The translations under genes and the position numbers were made by a program. A DNA stretch of 64,000 nt from Sipunculus nudus (lineage: Eukaryota > Annelida > Sipuncula > Golfingiida > Sipunculidae), in contig CM049317.1 in NCBI GenBank assembly GCA_026874595.1, forward strand, positions 35,866,901-35,930,900, written 5' to 3'. Shown in pieces: positions 49,011 to 61,463 of the stretch. Numbering within the stretch: position 1 is the stretch's first letter; every line of letters starts with the position of its first letter. The notes below the pieces were generated by a model. It saw nothing but the letters and a program-made list of their open reading frames with translations. It did not search any database and was not told the origin of the DNA.

Positions 49011-51446
49011 CACTTCCAAATTCCCATTCATTATTATTTTAAGCCCTCAGTGTTGGTCCAGTGGACCTACCCATGTCCTTAACACTACTATTTTCATTAT
49101 TTGCTGGATTTGCACATTTTTTGTACAGACCTACACATGTACAGCATGTCGTTGACCAGTCCTGGATGTCCGGTGGTTTGCTGTTTTACTTTTGAATTCA
49201 ACTAGTGCTGATTTGCACATAAACACTGGTTTGCACAAGAGAATGTATATAGTTATCTTGTTGGTGGGGTGCTGTACATATTGTTCAACATTGCCTGTAT
49301 TGCGTAGCAAAAATATTAGTTGGCTATTATTTACTTTGTTATAAATCATAAACACATGCACACATATACACATGTATGGGGGCAAGATAACACTAATACT
49401 ATATACACTATATCTTATATATGGCAGAATATATCTTAAATCATTGGTCGCCTTTCTTGATGTAGGAGAGTAGCTCAGTTAATAACGAGTCCATGTTTTA
49501 GGTACAGTACCTGGTTTAATGACACACTCTGCATCCCCCCCCCCCCCGCAAAAAAAAAAAAAGTACCAGACACATACTCCCTCTCATATTTCAGTACACA
49601 AAGACTGGCCTGCTTGGAGGTTTACTGACAAATGGAGGACAGTTTGCGACATAGAATACATAAAGGGTACCATGATGGGTGTGGTATAGCGGCATGGTCG
49701 TGTAAGACAATTCTGACGTCATTGTCAGTTCCACCGTTGCCACAAGTGGTTGGCATGGTTTTAGATGGTCATCGTAGCATGCTTGTCATGGCAACTGATG
49801 GTCGTGGTTTGAAGTGGTATTTGCGGGATGGTCATGACAATCGACGGGCATGGTTTTGAGGTGGTTGTTTTAGCGGGATTGGCAGGTAGTGGGTGGTCGT
49901 AGTAGTTGCTGGTCGCGGTACAAGGTTAGCCGTATTTGACATTTCTGTCAGTGTGTTATCTGCCCTTGTGGTGCCACCAGTGGTGTTCCTGATACTGGGG
50001 CGACTATATTAACAGTGCCACTTGAAGTGCTCTTTACATTGCCTTCCTGACACGTTGCTTTGTAATACAGAGGGGTCCGCTTTGAATGACTATGCAATCT
50101 ATAATTGGAATGCATAAGAACAAAAGTGTGATCTTCCGTGTTTAGTTGTCTGATTATTTATCATAATCATTTCATTGTAGCATGGATAGCATATGCCGTT
50201 CGACTCTTGTCTTGCTTGCAGTATCGCGTATTATGTAGATTATCCGTGAGTACAGCGAACAATTTGCAGAGTACGTTATACGTTCATAGTCCGGAACAAA
50301 GTGTATAGGTTGCGCCTAATACAATGGGCAAGGCATGAGACAGCAGCCATTGGTGCACAGATGAAAAGCGCACAGATCATTTAACCATTTGTTCTTGCCT
50401 TAACCATGTTAAGCTTATACTCTTTGCATGACCGGTGTATAGCTTTTTTCTGCTAAAAATTGCAGGAATTGCACAGGTAATTTGTGAACATGAACATTTA
50501 GTCAATTCACTCTGCGATTAAAAGTTGTGAAAATTAATTTCCCCATAAAATGAAGAGCCTCATAGACTATGTCAGTGTATTACTAGGTGACAGTAAATTA
50601 TCTTGGGGGGGGGGGGGGGGGTGATTTTGTGTTTTTGAACCTTGTGTTTAGTGCTTCGTAAACCGGGGTCTGTTTTTTAGATTGGTGCCTGGATGTTCGG
50701 ATCATCTATCTTCAGATCCTAGCCTTCTCGGGTACTACCGTAATTCTTGTATTTATTTTGTATGATGCTGCCATTTGGTAAATCATAAAATGTGAATTTG
50801 TCATTTTATAAACATTCATGATCGGGCACAACTGCCTATGTACAACACATGTATACACTTATATACGTGAGACTCGTACACGCCGTCATATACCACCACA
50901 CGTGTCCGTACTCCGGGAGATAATGATTTAGTGCAAATACTTTATTCTTATATGCCTTTGTGTCTCCTATCCCAAAGATACTACACACTGGATACAGACT
51001 GGTATGTCATGGTTGTATATTTAAGCGTTAACGTGCAATAGAATGTCCTAGGCTTGGTATATATGTAAGCGTCACCTGACCGTAATATAGAGGTAGACCA
51101 AAAAAACTTCCATTGAGCTTATATGGTTCGTGAACGTTTGTAATGACTGTGTTAAGTTGGGTTTATGTGGTCAGTGTAAATGCGTGTCTGCTTTATCAGC
51201 TCATGTCATACTCATTAAACAGAATAAACATGATGTATTATATGACTGCTTTATCATATTTTACTGACATACCACAAAAAAAAGGACCTGTTAAGTTCAT
51301 GGTGAGCATGATAAAGTAAAGCCAATTACGTTTTGGTTGTTTCATAAAATCCTTCCCTCTCACAGAATTTTCGATAATACAATACCATGTAAGCCATTTA
51401 ATCTTTGTCGATGGAACGGGAAAATGATTGTAATTGGAATAAAACA
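49009..51446. other. No gene seen; higher-CpG intergenic stretch
   Basis: From about 49650 to 51100 CpG dinucleotides are more frequent than elsewhere. A degenerate G/T-rich stretch (49670-49925) repeats ATGGTCGTGG-like words. Poly-C and poly-A lie at 49535-49562 and poly-G at 50606-50621. No splice-bounded coding exon was found. Confidence 0.35.
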
Positions 51447-52313
51447 TTTTAGCTTGGCTGACTTTAAGTCGCTATAGCGATGGGCCTTTGTCTGTTGTCC
51501 GCCGTGCCGGCCGGACGTCCGTTAACAAGGCACGTTTTGAAACAGTTTGACCTCGTATTCAAATTTCTACATACAGTTAGTTGTCCCTTAATTATCAGGT
51601 CAAACCGAAAACTTGGTCCCTGCGACTTCGTTCGTTCGATCAATTAAGGAAGAATCTCAATTTCCCATTGAAAAGCTATTGTTACACATTAAGACTGCCT
51701 TATCTCAAAAACCAGCTGTGTTGTTTTGTTCGTATTTGACATAACTAATCCTATAAACCTCCCATAAATTAGGCCTAAATTGCGTAATAATAGGGGTTAT
51801 GGGCCCGAGCATAATGTATATTGTCAAAAATCAGGAAAGATATTTACCCTTTTTACATGGTAACAGTTGAAGCTAGAGTGCCCTTTTTCAAGCCTGTAGC
51901 TTTATTTACTGAACATTTAACTGTATGCCGGAGATCAGAATTTTGTAATTTATGTAAATTATTAGCATGAATGTAAAACCAATACCTTAGATTTCGCCCA
52001 ACTTTGTCCATGGCACATTGTTTCCTTGTACACACTATTGATTTAATTTTCACAGCATATATACATAAGGACTTAATCTTTTAAAATCTGAAATTTCATA
52101 CGAATTGATCAAATGGGAAGCTTTTATTCAAGACTCCATGTAAAGTATTGATTACATCAATCCATCTCAATACATGGTGCTCCCTTGGACCAGCTTAGCT
52201 GGGCTTCCCCTTTCAAATTCTGATATTTAAAAAACAGAAATAAGTACATTTTCCATTTACTTAAATTTTTACAAAAAATCAGCTGAGCACTGTGACCCAT
52301 GGGTCTCTTGTTA
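51447..52313 (+). repeat. Hairpin-headed repeat, copy 4
   Basis: Head TTTTAGCTTGGCTGACTTTA, body parallel to copies 1 and 2 (GGGCCC, TTTGTCCATGGCAC), tail at 52280-52313. Diverged, with a disturbed head palindrome. Confidence 0.65.
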
Positions 52314-52621
52314 ACAAATAGAGTACTCTTATTAAATAATAGGCCACCATAGCTTCACCTTGTGTCTTGAAATCTATATTTATAACAAGTTTTTCCTCTA
52401 ATTTTGAGTCTGCCAAATTATAACGTCAAGGGTAAAAGTTCCTTAATTGTGGTTTCATCTAGTGTCGCAAAACTTGGTGTGTTTTTTCTTGAAATTTGAA
52501 ATACCCGTTTTCACCATGTTCTCCGAGTTCTAAAACTGATGACATTGACTTTGATCTTCGAGAATCAGCTCTGCAGAAATACGATTATTATGAAACCTAC
52601 TTCTCCTGAAGTACTGCATAG

Positions 52622-54991
52622 TTTTTAGCTCAGCTGACTTTCAGTCATGCTGGGCTATAGCGATGGGTCTTTGTCCGGCGTCCTTCCGTCTGTCCGTCCG
52701 GCCGTCCGGCCGGCCGGCCGTCCGTCCGTTAGCAGGGCACAAATCGTAACCGTAGGGTCTAGGGCCATGAACCCTATGCAGTCTTACAGGTTATAAAAAG
52801 ATCTCCTTGCAAACCTGAAATTAGGTCACTGCGACCTATATTCTCGAAGTTATGGGGTGTGTTTGCACCCCCCAGAAATAACTCTTTGAGACAAAATTTT
52901 CATCCCAAACCTTCCTTCTTTCACATACAGCTCACCTACCAACAGGGGAAGAACCATAATTTTTTTAGGTCCAAAGGTAAAGGTCACAGGAGCCTCTTCT
53001 TTGAAAAGCCTGTGGATGCATTTTAAGCCAACCCTTTCATCCCAATTCTTTGATCTTTCACATATAGCTCACCTACTAAGTTGGAGAAGAATCCTATAGA
53101 TTTTGAGGACACAAGGTCAAAGGTCAGGGTCACAGGATCCACTTCTTTGAAAAGGTAGTGGACACATTTCAAGCTAGACTTTTCATTCCAAACCTTCCAG
53201 CACTGATATCGCTTCTCTGCCAACAGGGAAAAGACCTGTTGATTTTGAGGTCAAAGGTCAAGTTCACAGCACCCACTTCTTGCGTGGAGTCATTTTCAGG
53301 GAAACTTTTCAATCTGTACCTTCCATCTGTCATATATGGCTTACCTACCAATAAGGGAAGAAGCCTATTGATGTTGAGGTCAAAAAGTCAAAGGTCAAGG
53401 TCACAATATTTAATTGTTCTTAATGCTTGTGAGCATATTTCAAGTGTAACTGTTCAACCCAAACCTTCAGTCTTTCACATATGCCACATCTATGCATCAC
53501 TCAGTTTGACTCAAACTTCATATTTATGGGTCTTTTTGCTTGAATAGATAACTTATTGATTTAGGGGTCAGCTGGTCAGCAGGTTAAAGGTTGCAGGTCA
53601 AAGTTATTCACCCATTGGTTGCCAAGTAATTACACCAGATTTAAGTGGTCAGTAGTTACCCATCATTTAGAAAGAATCCAGTTGATATATGGGCAAAAGG
53701 CCAAGGTCATAGGTCAGGGATGTTCACAATTACTTATTTTATAGACCATCTCTATTTTTCTTGTATATATAACCATCCCACTCCAGCTGGTACATCTCCC
53801 TGTGTGGCTGTTATTGTGAGTGACACTGGTGACATATAACTCCCTTTTGTATCAGCATATTAAGTGATAAGGCTAAGTGATAAGTACCTCGTTACTTCAT
53901 AACAAAAACACTGTTGTCAGAATGCTTCATCCAGGCATTAAGACTATGAGAGTATAGTATTAAGGTTTAGTTACTAATTTATAAGATGATGGGAACATTT
54001 TGTAGTTTATTTTATGGAATCCTAGCAATAAACTTAGTTTCCTAGATATCTGAATATTTTAATATATATCACCACATATAAAAGCAAGTGTTTGATCTCA
54101 TAATATGTGGATGTGTACCTTGATTTAGGATTGCTTTTTTTATTCAAGACTCTTAGTCATGCTTTCTGCATTTCTTTTCTTTCAGGTTTGGCAGTTTACC
54201 TACCCTGCTGACCCCATTGAAAAGCAGAGTGATAATAAAAAATATTGTACTTACACTTTTTACAATTGCATATCTATAAATCTGATATGAGGGCCTGGAC
54301 ATGCCTTTTGAATTATTTTGGGCATTTATTACTGGATAATTTGCCCCAAGTTTGGTCTCTTATTGGAGAATGTGGGATATCAAATGTCATACTTGTCAGA
54401 AATCCATTATGTCTGCCAGTTAGCCACCTTAGAAATTCTTTCTTCAGGGCAGTTTCAGTAATTTTTCTTTAATGTTTGGTCCGATTTAGAGAATGTTTGT
54501 TGTCTGATTTCAGACTTGTCAGAAGTCCAATATGGCCACCAGGCAACCATCTTTTAATTCCTTTTGATCATATTATTTCAAGAACAGTTAAAGTGAATGC
54601 AGTATAAAAGTACAGTACAGTTGGCTTGTATTTAATAAAAATTCATACAGAAGCACCTGTTTCTCAATGATTCTTGCATGTATTTCCTTGTTTTTTGCTA
54701 TATATTTTGATCTTATATTTGCCCTTTGTGGTGTTCCTTTTGAGACTGACAGGTTTCAAATAAGCTGTTGGAATAGTTCCTGATAGCTTAACAATCATGC
54801 ATTTTCCTCAGACCATCAATTCACTGTGTTTTAACCAGACATGGGTGATATATATTTCTGTTGTCATATAAAATTTTCAACAAATTGGCAAATTGGTTCT
54901 TCAAAATTTGACTGGAAGTTGTGAATCTCAGTCCATGATGTCACAGGTCATGCTTGGCAGCTGAGCGTCATGACCCATGGGTCACTTGTTT
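52622..54991 (+). repeat. Hairpin-headed repeat, copy 5, with AGGTCA-rich tandem body
   Basis: The head is TTTTTAGCTCAGCTGAC and a CCGT/CCGG run at 52680-52730. The body is a diverged tandem array of about 120-140 bp units (52950-53480), each with a GAAGAAxCCTATTGATTTTGAGG-type phrase and AGGTCA half-sites. The tail ends near 54991. Its body differs from copies 1-4, so head and tail may belong to a modular family. Confidence 0.55.
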
Positions 54992-55650
54992 AAAAGTTGG
55001 CACACCAGTTGTTACACAATGTCCTCGGTGTTCGAAAACTGGTGACATTGACCTTGATCATCAGTCAAATCTGCAGAAATATATGGTTATTATGACCCCT
55101 ATAACTTTTGAAGTAGTGCTTCATATTTGACACACAGTTGTTTCTGCTGTTTTCTTGGAGGGGTTTGAAAATTAAAAAAAAAAAACTTTACCTTGTTCTT
55201 CGATTTGACATACATGATTATTTTATTAATGAATAATAAAATAATGATATCTTTGAAGAAACAAAAGAAAAAAAATAATAATCCATAATCATAGGAGCCG
55301 TGATGTGTGGAGCAGATATTTTTTTTTATTGTGACATTAAGATTTATTCAGTAAAGCAAAGGAGATTACACAGTAAATTAAGAAAGCCGTAAAATGTCTT
55401 GATACATGGCGTTTGATGTATTAGACTGTATTCGATATACAAATGTTCATTTCTTAGCTTACAATTAAGCCTCTGTATGGCGGGGACCGTAACACACTCG
55501 TATCTCTGTGTGTAATGTTTTTTCTTGCTAGGCTGTACAGGAAATCATTATACAATATGATACAGGCTCAAAATACAACAGGCCTAAAGAAATTAAATAT
55601 AGCTAAATTTTTGTACCAGTATTAAAGCTGGGAGAAGTGTTAATATATAG

Positions 55651-56475
55651 TGTTACAGGTGTCTTTTTTTATTGTGCGCAGGAGTCTTGCATGTGTTTGT
55701 GTAGCGCAAGCATAGTTCGTTGCTATGGGAGACTCGCGAGCCGGGGCTGGCCCACGTGTGAGGTCTGATGTGTAGAGACACAGCGCTCGGTGTAATCCGT
55801 ACTGGGAACCCTGGCGTGTAAAGACACAGCGCTCGTGCTAATCTTGAATTTTCTGGGCTGTTCGCTATCTATAAACGCGTGTCTTGTATTGTTCTTTGAG
55901 ATGATCGTGAAATAGAAGTTTCTAGGCTTTGGGGTGAGAAGCTATAAATCAGGGGCCAATGGGGAACAGAGAGAGATATTCCAGCGAACACGAAAGATCG
56001 TTAGTCAGTTTTGGACCTATCCGATAACTACAGTAGTGTCAGGGATTCTACGCACTCTATGCAGATTTAGTGCGGACTGTCCTCAGTTTGCCTTTGGGAC
56101 TATTACCATAACTTCACTTTTGGATTACAACAGATTGATTTCGGGATTGAATTGGACTATTATTCTCTGAGAAGATCTACGTGAACTGTTCATCTGGATT
56201 ATACGTTTTAAAGGACTTGTTGAACTGTGACAGTGGTGGTATCAGGAAAAGCCTAGGAACCGGACACTCTGGTACTGTACACTTTATTTATTTGTTATAC
56301 TGTGTTATTGTATTGATTTACTGTTATTCTGTTGTTATAATGTGTAATTTTATTAATTTATTGTATAGTAATGTTTGGATTGTTTTAAGAATAAATTATA
56401 ATTATTTGTTAACAAAAAAAAAACCCTGACTTCTTTATTCATTTCCCTAGACATTTCACGCTGCCTAGTGTTACA
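55651..56475 (+). mobile_element. Possible solo LTR
   Basis: The segment starts TGTTACAGG and ends CTAGTGTTACA (TG...CA), with TAGTGTTACAG present at both ends. It has a TATAAA-like word near 55870, a tandem pair of GACACAGCGCTCG motifs 44 bp apart in the would-be U3, and an AATAAA near 56390. It is CpG-richer than its flanks. No matching second LTR, primer-binding site or coding region was seen, so the call is tentative. Confidence 0.35.
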
Positions 56476-57672
56476 GAATCTGATTTTTATTTATCTACAT
56501 AACAAAATTTATGCTCGTCACGACTACGTGATCTGTTGTTATTAGGTTCCGTAACATATAGGCATTAATATGTTTAATAAATTCTGGTATCTTATAAAAA
56601 AAAAATTTAGGTATATTTCATAATCATGTATGATTAATATATGATAAGAGTAGGGTTGCACCTCTCATCAGTATTTCACTGAAATTCGGCGATAATTTTA
56701 GATTATTTTTTTTTTCACAACCAGGGACACAGTCAGGCCTAGCGTAAGTGAAAGCTGCCCATGTCAGGGTCTTATAAAAATGAAACTAAATCAACCTTTT
56801 AGGTTCTTGTATCCAAGGTTGTTATTTACAGTACAACATTATATTTCTTATTTTCTTTTCATTAAATAAATGAGCCTTCCAATATAGGACAAGGATTAAA
56901 AAAGTTACTGTTATACAGTGTTGATCTAAGGCCTTGGCCTCCATGTAAAAATGTATTGATAACAGTTATACAACCCTGGACCTCTGTGTGAAAAAGGTGT
57001 TTATAAGATGATGTTTATGTTCACTCTTATTTGTCTATGTTTAATCCACCAAGGAGCTTCAAAATTTCCCAATGACCCTGTACACAGTTTCAGAAACAAC
57101 AAAACCTACATACAGAAAGCAATGGATACATTGGTACAAATATTTCCTATGACCAACCTTCCGGGATTTGAATCACCTTGTGCTATAGCCATTCGTACTG
57201 CTGTATATTTAAGATGGCTTCTGCACTGAGAGCTTTGAGACAGAAATATGAGGATTGGTCACGTAACCAGAACATTCTGTAACAACTTAGTCAATCGGAC
57301 TCTTTCCGTTTTTCTTATGAATTATTTTGATCGCTCGGAGATACAATAATGCTTGTCTGGCATATACCCTCAGAATCAATCCAGCCTTTTATTCTTGATG
57401 CAGCCGGTACGTGTACTTTGTCAGTAATAGTTTGAGCGATAGAAATCTTTCTTCAAAACTGATTTACATAATAAGTAAACGCCAAGTACAGGAAAAGGGT
57501 TTCTATGTATATTTTAACATTAGATTCTGGAAAATGGTGTTCTTTACTACTTGACAACCTAATAAACATATCGGTCAATATTAATTATCTCGAGCGTTCT
57601 TTTTCCAGGCTTACCGCTAAACGCCTGATTAAATTCAAACCTGTTTAGTACTGACCATATGGTGACAGCGAT
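56476..57672 (+). other. Upstream region of the lectin gene; one unrecognised open frame
   Basis: An open frame at 57008-57229 encodes 73 aa with a hydrophobic start (MMFMFTLICLCLIHQGASK) and no known domain. No splice sites tie it to the lectin exons. It may be chance or a relic. Confidence 0.25.
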
Positions 57673-57709
57673 ATGCTGCCGATTATTCTTGCTTGGCTGT
57701 GCACAATAT
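57673..57709 (+). CDS. C-type lectin exon 1: signal peptide
   Basis: ATG CTG CCG ATT ATT CTT ... ends one base before a consensus GTAAGT donor at 57710. Twelve codons plus one base give MLPIILAWLCTI, and the spare T joins GT of the next exon to make Cys. The phase match with the CTLD exon 1.5 kb downstream is the main support. Confidence 0.6.
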
Positions 57710-59470
57710 GTAAGTACAAATCCGACATCTATGTTTAATTTTTATGGACTGTTAATATGATTGATTTGTAGAATAAAAGAAATGTTTCAGAAATATGTAA
57801 ACGATTTGTTTCAGTACATGCATAATGCATAGAAAAAGGGTTAAACACAATGAACATAACTCAGTTTCTCACGAGGTTTAACAGAAATTCCCAAAGGCCA
57901 CTTCGAATAAACACATTTTCAAACTTAAAGAAAAACTCTCCTTTTTGTCAAAGCCTCAAATTGTATAAATAAATTTTGGCGGTAATTTTGATGTTTTCAT
58001 GAATTCATGCATACGTCTGATATTTGGTCACATTTCATAAGGTGGTCCATTTCAAATAATACCAGGCTTTTATGTTTTTAATTATTTATTTACCACTTTC
58101 GTTTATGTTGTTTGAGGAAAATACGTATCCACAAACAGTGACTCTCATACCTATGAAAATTTCGATGTAGCATGACTAAAGTGAAAGAGCTTAAATTTAA
58201 CTTAAGTATCTAAACTAGTTCTTGAAATACAGCACTTTATTGTAAAAAAAAATAGAATTAGGAGAAAATGCAGTTTGAAGTTGCAGCTTTATATGATATT
58301 ATTTGGTATTTAAATATGGTTTTTAAGCCATATTTGGTTAATAATTGGGTTTTAACCTTGGACATTACATTTTCAGTAGACCTCAGGTAAAGTTTGATCA
58401 TATCAAATTTTTTCATAAAATTTTCATTTTGACTGATGTCACACTTTTTGGACCACCTTGTGAAATGTGACCATTTACTGAAGTCAGAGGTTTACTCACA
58501 TTTACACAAAACAAATATATCTTAATATTTAAAGTAAACGTGTCTGGCTTTTTCCAAGTACACCTTTATGATGGCAACATCAGTGACTGGCAAATACGTG
58601 AGGTCTGCTGTGTACAGGACCTAAAGTTAATTTGTAAGCCTCAACTATTCTGTTGGAGAAAAGATTTATATTTTTAAAACAAACCCCTTCAAAATACAGT
58701 CGACAGTCGAGAGGTAAAACCGTTCACCATCGTTGTCTTGGCTCTATCGAACGTATATCACATGGTAAGAGAATGACATATGCTAAATTCATCGCCAAGT
58801 CTAGGATACCTGCAGATTTGCAATCTTAGAGCAGAAGAGACATTGCTAAATGGCCATGTGAAAGCTGGTAGATGATCACTTCAAAAATGGTGTGATGTAC
58901 GGGAGACCACCGGAACATACGGGTGAAGCGAAGGAAGGTCTGTAATACGTGCGTGTAGACATTAAGCTTTGACATGAGCACCTGACAACAAAGACGTTAC
59001 CAGTTACAGAAGTAAGTTTACAAACGTAAACAGCTCCAGGACAGCGTTAACAAAGACGTGCTAATAATGCAAACTTGTAGGTTACACACTGACAAAGATC
59101 GATTACCCAAGCACTACCAAAAATCACATTATTTTAAAATCTGAAATCAATACCTTTGAAAAAAAAAAGCTACAGACTGTTTGATGAACTCAAATATTTT
59201 TGCCATTATAGTTTTAACAAACATATTCAAAACCTGGAGTTTTTTATTTTTATGCAGGTACGTCATTATGTCCTGCTGATTGGACAGAGATAAGTGGACG
59301 TTGCTATAGATACCTTCCCGACAAGGTCTCATGGGAAGAAGCAAAAGTGGCATGTGAGGACGAGGGGAGTAACCTGACTGCAGTAAGAAGTATCAGTCAA
59401 AGTGAACAACTCGCACAGGAACTCAATATACTCTCCAGAACATGGCTCGGGGGAAATGACATTATTGCTG
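57673..59470 (+). CDS. Secreted C-type lectin domain protein, 5' part (two exons, 3' incomplete)
   Basis: Exon 1 (57673-57709) and exon 2 (59258-59470) join in phase 1 to give 83 residues plus one base. A short hydrophobic signal peptide (MLPIILAWLCTIC) is followed by the N-terminal half of a C-type lectin-like domain. The CTLD features are C17-P-A-D-W21, C28-Y at the first disulphide, W38-x-x-A41-x-x-x-C45, SNLTAV (50-55) and WLGGND (75-80). The half carrying the Ca2+/sugar-binding loop and the last cysteines was not found in the window, so sugar specificity cannot be stated. Family knowledge: such secreted lectins often serve in immune recognition in molluscs. The gene may continue past 64000 or be broken by the repeat that begins at 59528. 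Confidence 0.7.
57710..59257 (+). other. Lectin intron 1
   Basis: AT-rich sequence between the signal-peptide exon and the CTLD exon. I saw no further exon or repeat in it. Confidence 0.45.
59258..59470 (+). CDS. C-type lectin exon 2: N-terminal half of CTLD
   Basis: The acceptor is atttttatgcag and the donor GTTTGT. It is 213 nt, phase 1 to 1. It contains CPADWTEISGRCYRY, SWEEAKVACEDEGSNLTAV and TWLGGND, in the order and spacing usual for a CTLD up to the end of the long-loop approach. Confidence 0.85.
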
Positions 59471-59493
59471 GTTTGTTTATCTTGAACATGAAT

Positions 59494-59496
<3 letters not shown>

Positions 59497-59527
<31 letters not shown>
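59497..59527. repeat. (AT)n microsatellite
   Basis: A short AT run immediately left of the inverted-repeat end at 59528. Confidence 0.95.
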
Positions 59528-59530
<3 letters not shown>

Positions 59531-61421
59531 TGGCGGATCCAGAGGGGTAGCTTTGGGGGCTGAAGCCCCCCCCCCCCCCCCCCCCCCCAAGACTGAAACA
59601 TTGTTATCATTTTTTATCAGAGAAGATTATCTTTACATTATTTCCAGTTGCCGTCATACAATTATCACCCTTTCAACTGAAAAACAAAAGTTGAAAACCC
59701 AAGGAATCGTTAGGAGAAACGCATGTCGACACCAGTATCAGGCATCTTTTTTATTCCCCCGCCGTTAGGAGAGAGGACTACTAAAATGGTCCGCGTCTGT
59801 CAGTCCTTCAATCCGTTCGTCCGTCCCGCATCATCACTGATGCCACACTTTCACAGTTAAACATATGGCCGGGGACCATTGTGGCCCAAGGTCCTTGTTG
59901 TATTTTTAAATTATTAGTTGGGCATTTTCCAACATTGGTTATAGACGTTAAAAATTTCGATCTGCATGATCTATCAACCGTGACTCCCTCAAGCATTTCT
60001 CATGGGATATGCCAGCTGTCTTTGGGCTTGGACATCTTGCTTGTGAACATGATTAAGCGTTAAAATAAAAAGCAAGTCTTATTCACCCGTCTTTATCCTA
60101 GGAATAAAGTAATGCATTTTAAATTTCAGACGTATATATAAAAGAGATCTGACGTTTGAACGCATTAAAGCAAAAATTAAAGACTAATGAAGCAACTGCA
60201 CACATGGAAAAGTAGTTCAAGCTATACCAGTTACTCAAAATAAACGCTGTTGAGTAATGCCATAAATAAGTAGTCAGAAAATAATATTCAATCATGAGTT
60301 ATTCGTTTGCCTTTTGCAATGATGTTTAATGCAACTAAAATGTTTATATGTATAGTTGTGTCTTTGTTTTATGACTGATCAATTATTTGAGATTAAATAA
60401 TGAACAAAATGTTTACATCGTTGGGCACTTGTGCTCACACCTCATGTTCATCTCTATACGATACCTAAATAAGATATGATTAATACATGTATACCCGAGA
60501 CTTGTTTTTATTTGTAAATCGGTTGATAGAAAAAAATAATGTTCAGATCATTTATTCTTTTACTGTGAATTCCCCATTCATACTGCTTGCTCCAGTGAAG
60601 TTTTTATTTGCTTTTTTTATTTGAGTTAATTATTCCTCTTCGAAGCAAGGTTTTCATGTAATTATCGACGTTGGTTGATTCGTCTGTTAGCAGCTGTACT
60701 CAACAGTCATAGACGGACTTATGAGGAGAGCCAGAAAAAAAAATCAATGTTTACCTGGATCACAATAATATCTCACAAATTTATTTATAAAAAGACCGTC
60801 TTTATTTTTGGTTTTAGGGGAACCTTTAATTGGATATAAATTTGTGAAAGGGGCGAGCAGACCGGTTATGCAAAATCGAGTTATATAATTGTCGCTATAA
60901 ACTGTAAATTCACAAAATATAAAATACACATAATATGAATTGTCTGACTTTAAAGTCTGCATTTACGTTTAGTGTCAACTTAGTTAATGAGTTTCCAGTT
61001 GTAAACTATGTCTCCGGAAAATATTACGTTGCACATCTGTTCCCATTTACAACTATTTCACAATTTACAAATTGTCAGATCGTATATGAAGTGGGAAAAT
61101 GCAAAAGGTATATTTTTATATATATATATATAGCCTAGGAATTATGTTTTGCTAGTTTCCAGTCTGCAACTTATTTAATGTTAGACCGAAACTACGACTA
61201 CATGTTTACGAGAGATTGAATGCGGCACTGGCCATTCGGTACCCCTTTCTCTCATCCATTAATAACATTTGATTTTTTTTAAAATAATTTTTCTGAAGTT
61301 TATGAACAGAAAAAGGGCAGTTTTTTGTTTTTAAAACGGCAAAGAATTAAGTTTTTTCATAGGTACAAAGTGACTTAAATTCAAATAACGTATCCAACGA
61401 TTGACCAACTATAATCTTTTG

Positions 61422-61463
<42 letters not shown>

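Noticed and set aside
49463-49530. tRNA-like TAGCTCAGTTAATAACGAG
   Set aside because: Only an A-box-like word is present; no proper B box or cloverleaf can be drawn.
57659-57709. Alternative start MVTAICC... for the lectin signal exon
   Set aside because: It leaves the exon in phase 0. Joined to 59258 it runs into a stop within about a dozen codons, whereas the ATG at 57673 fits the phase.
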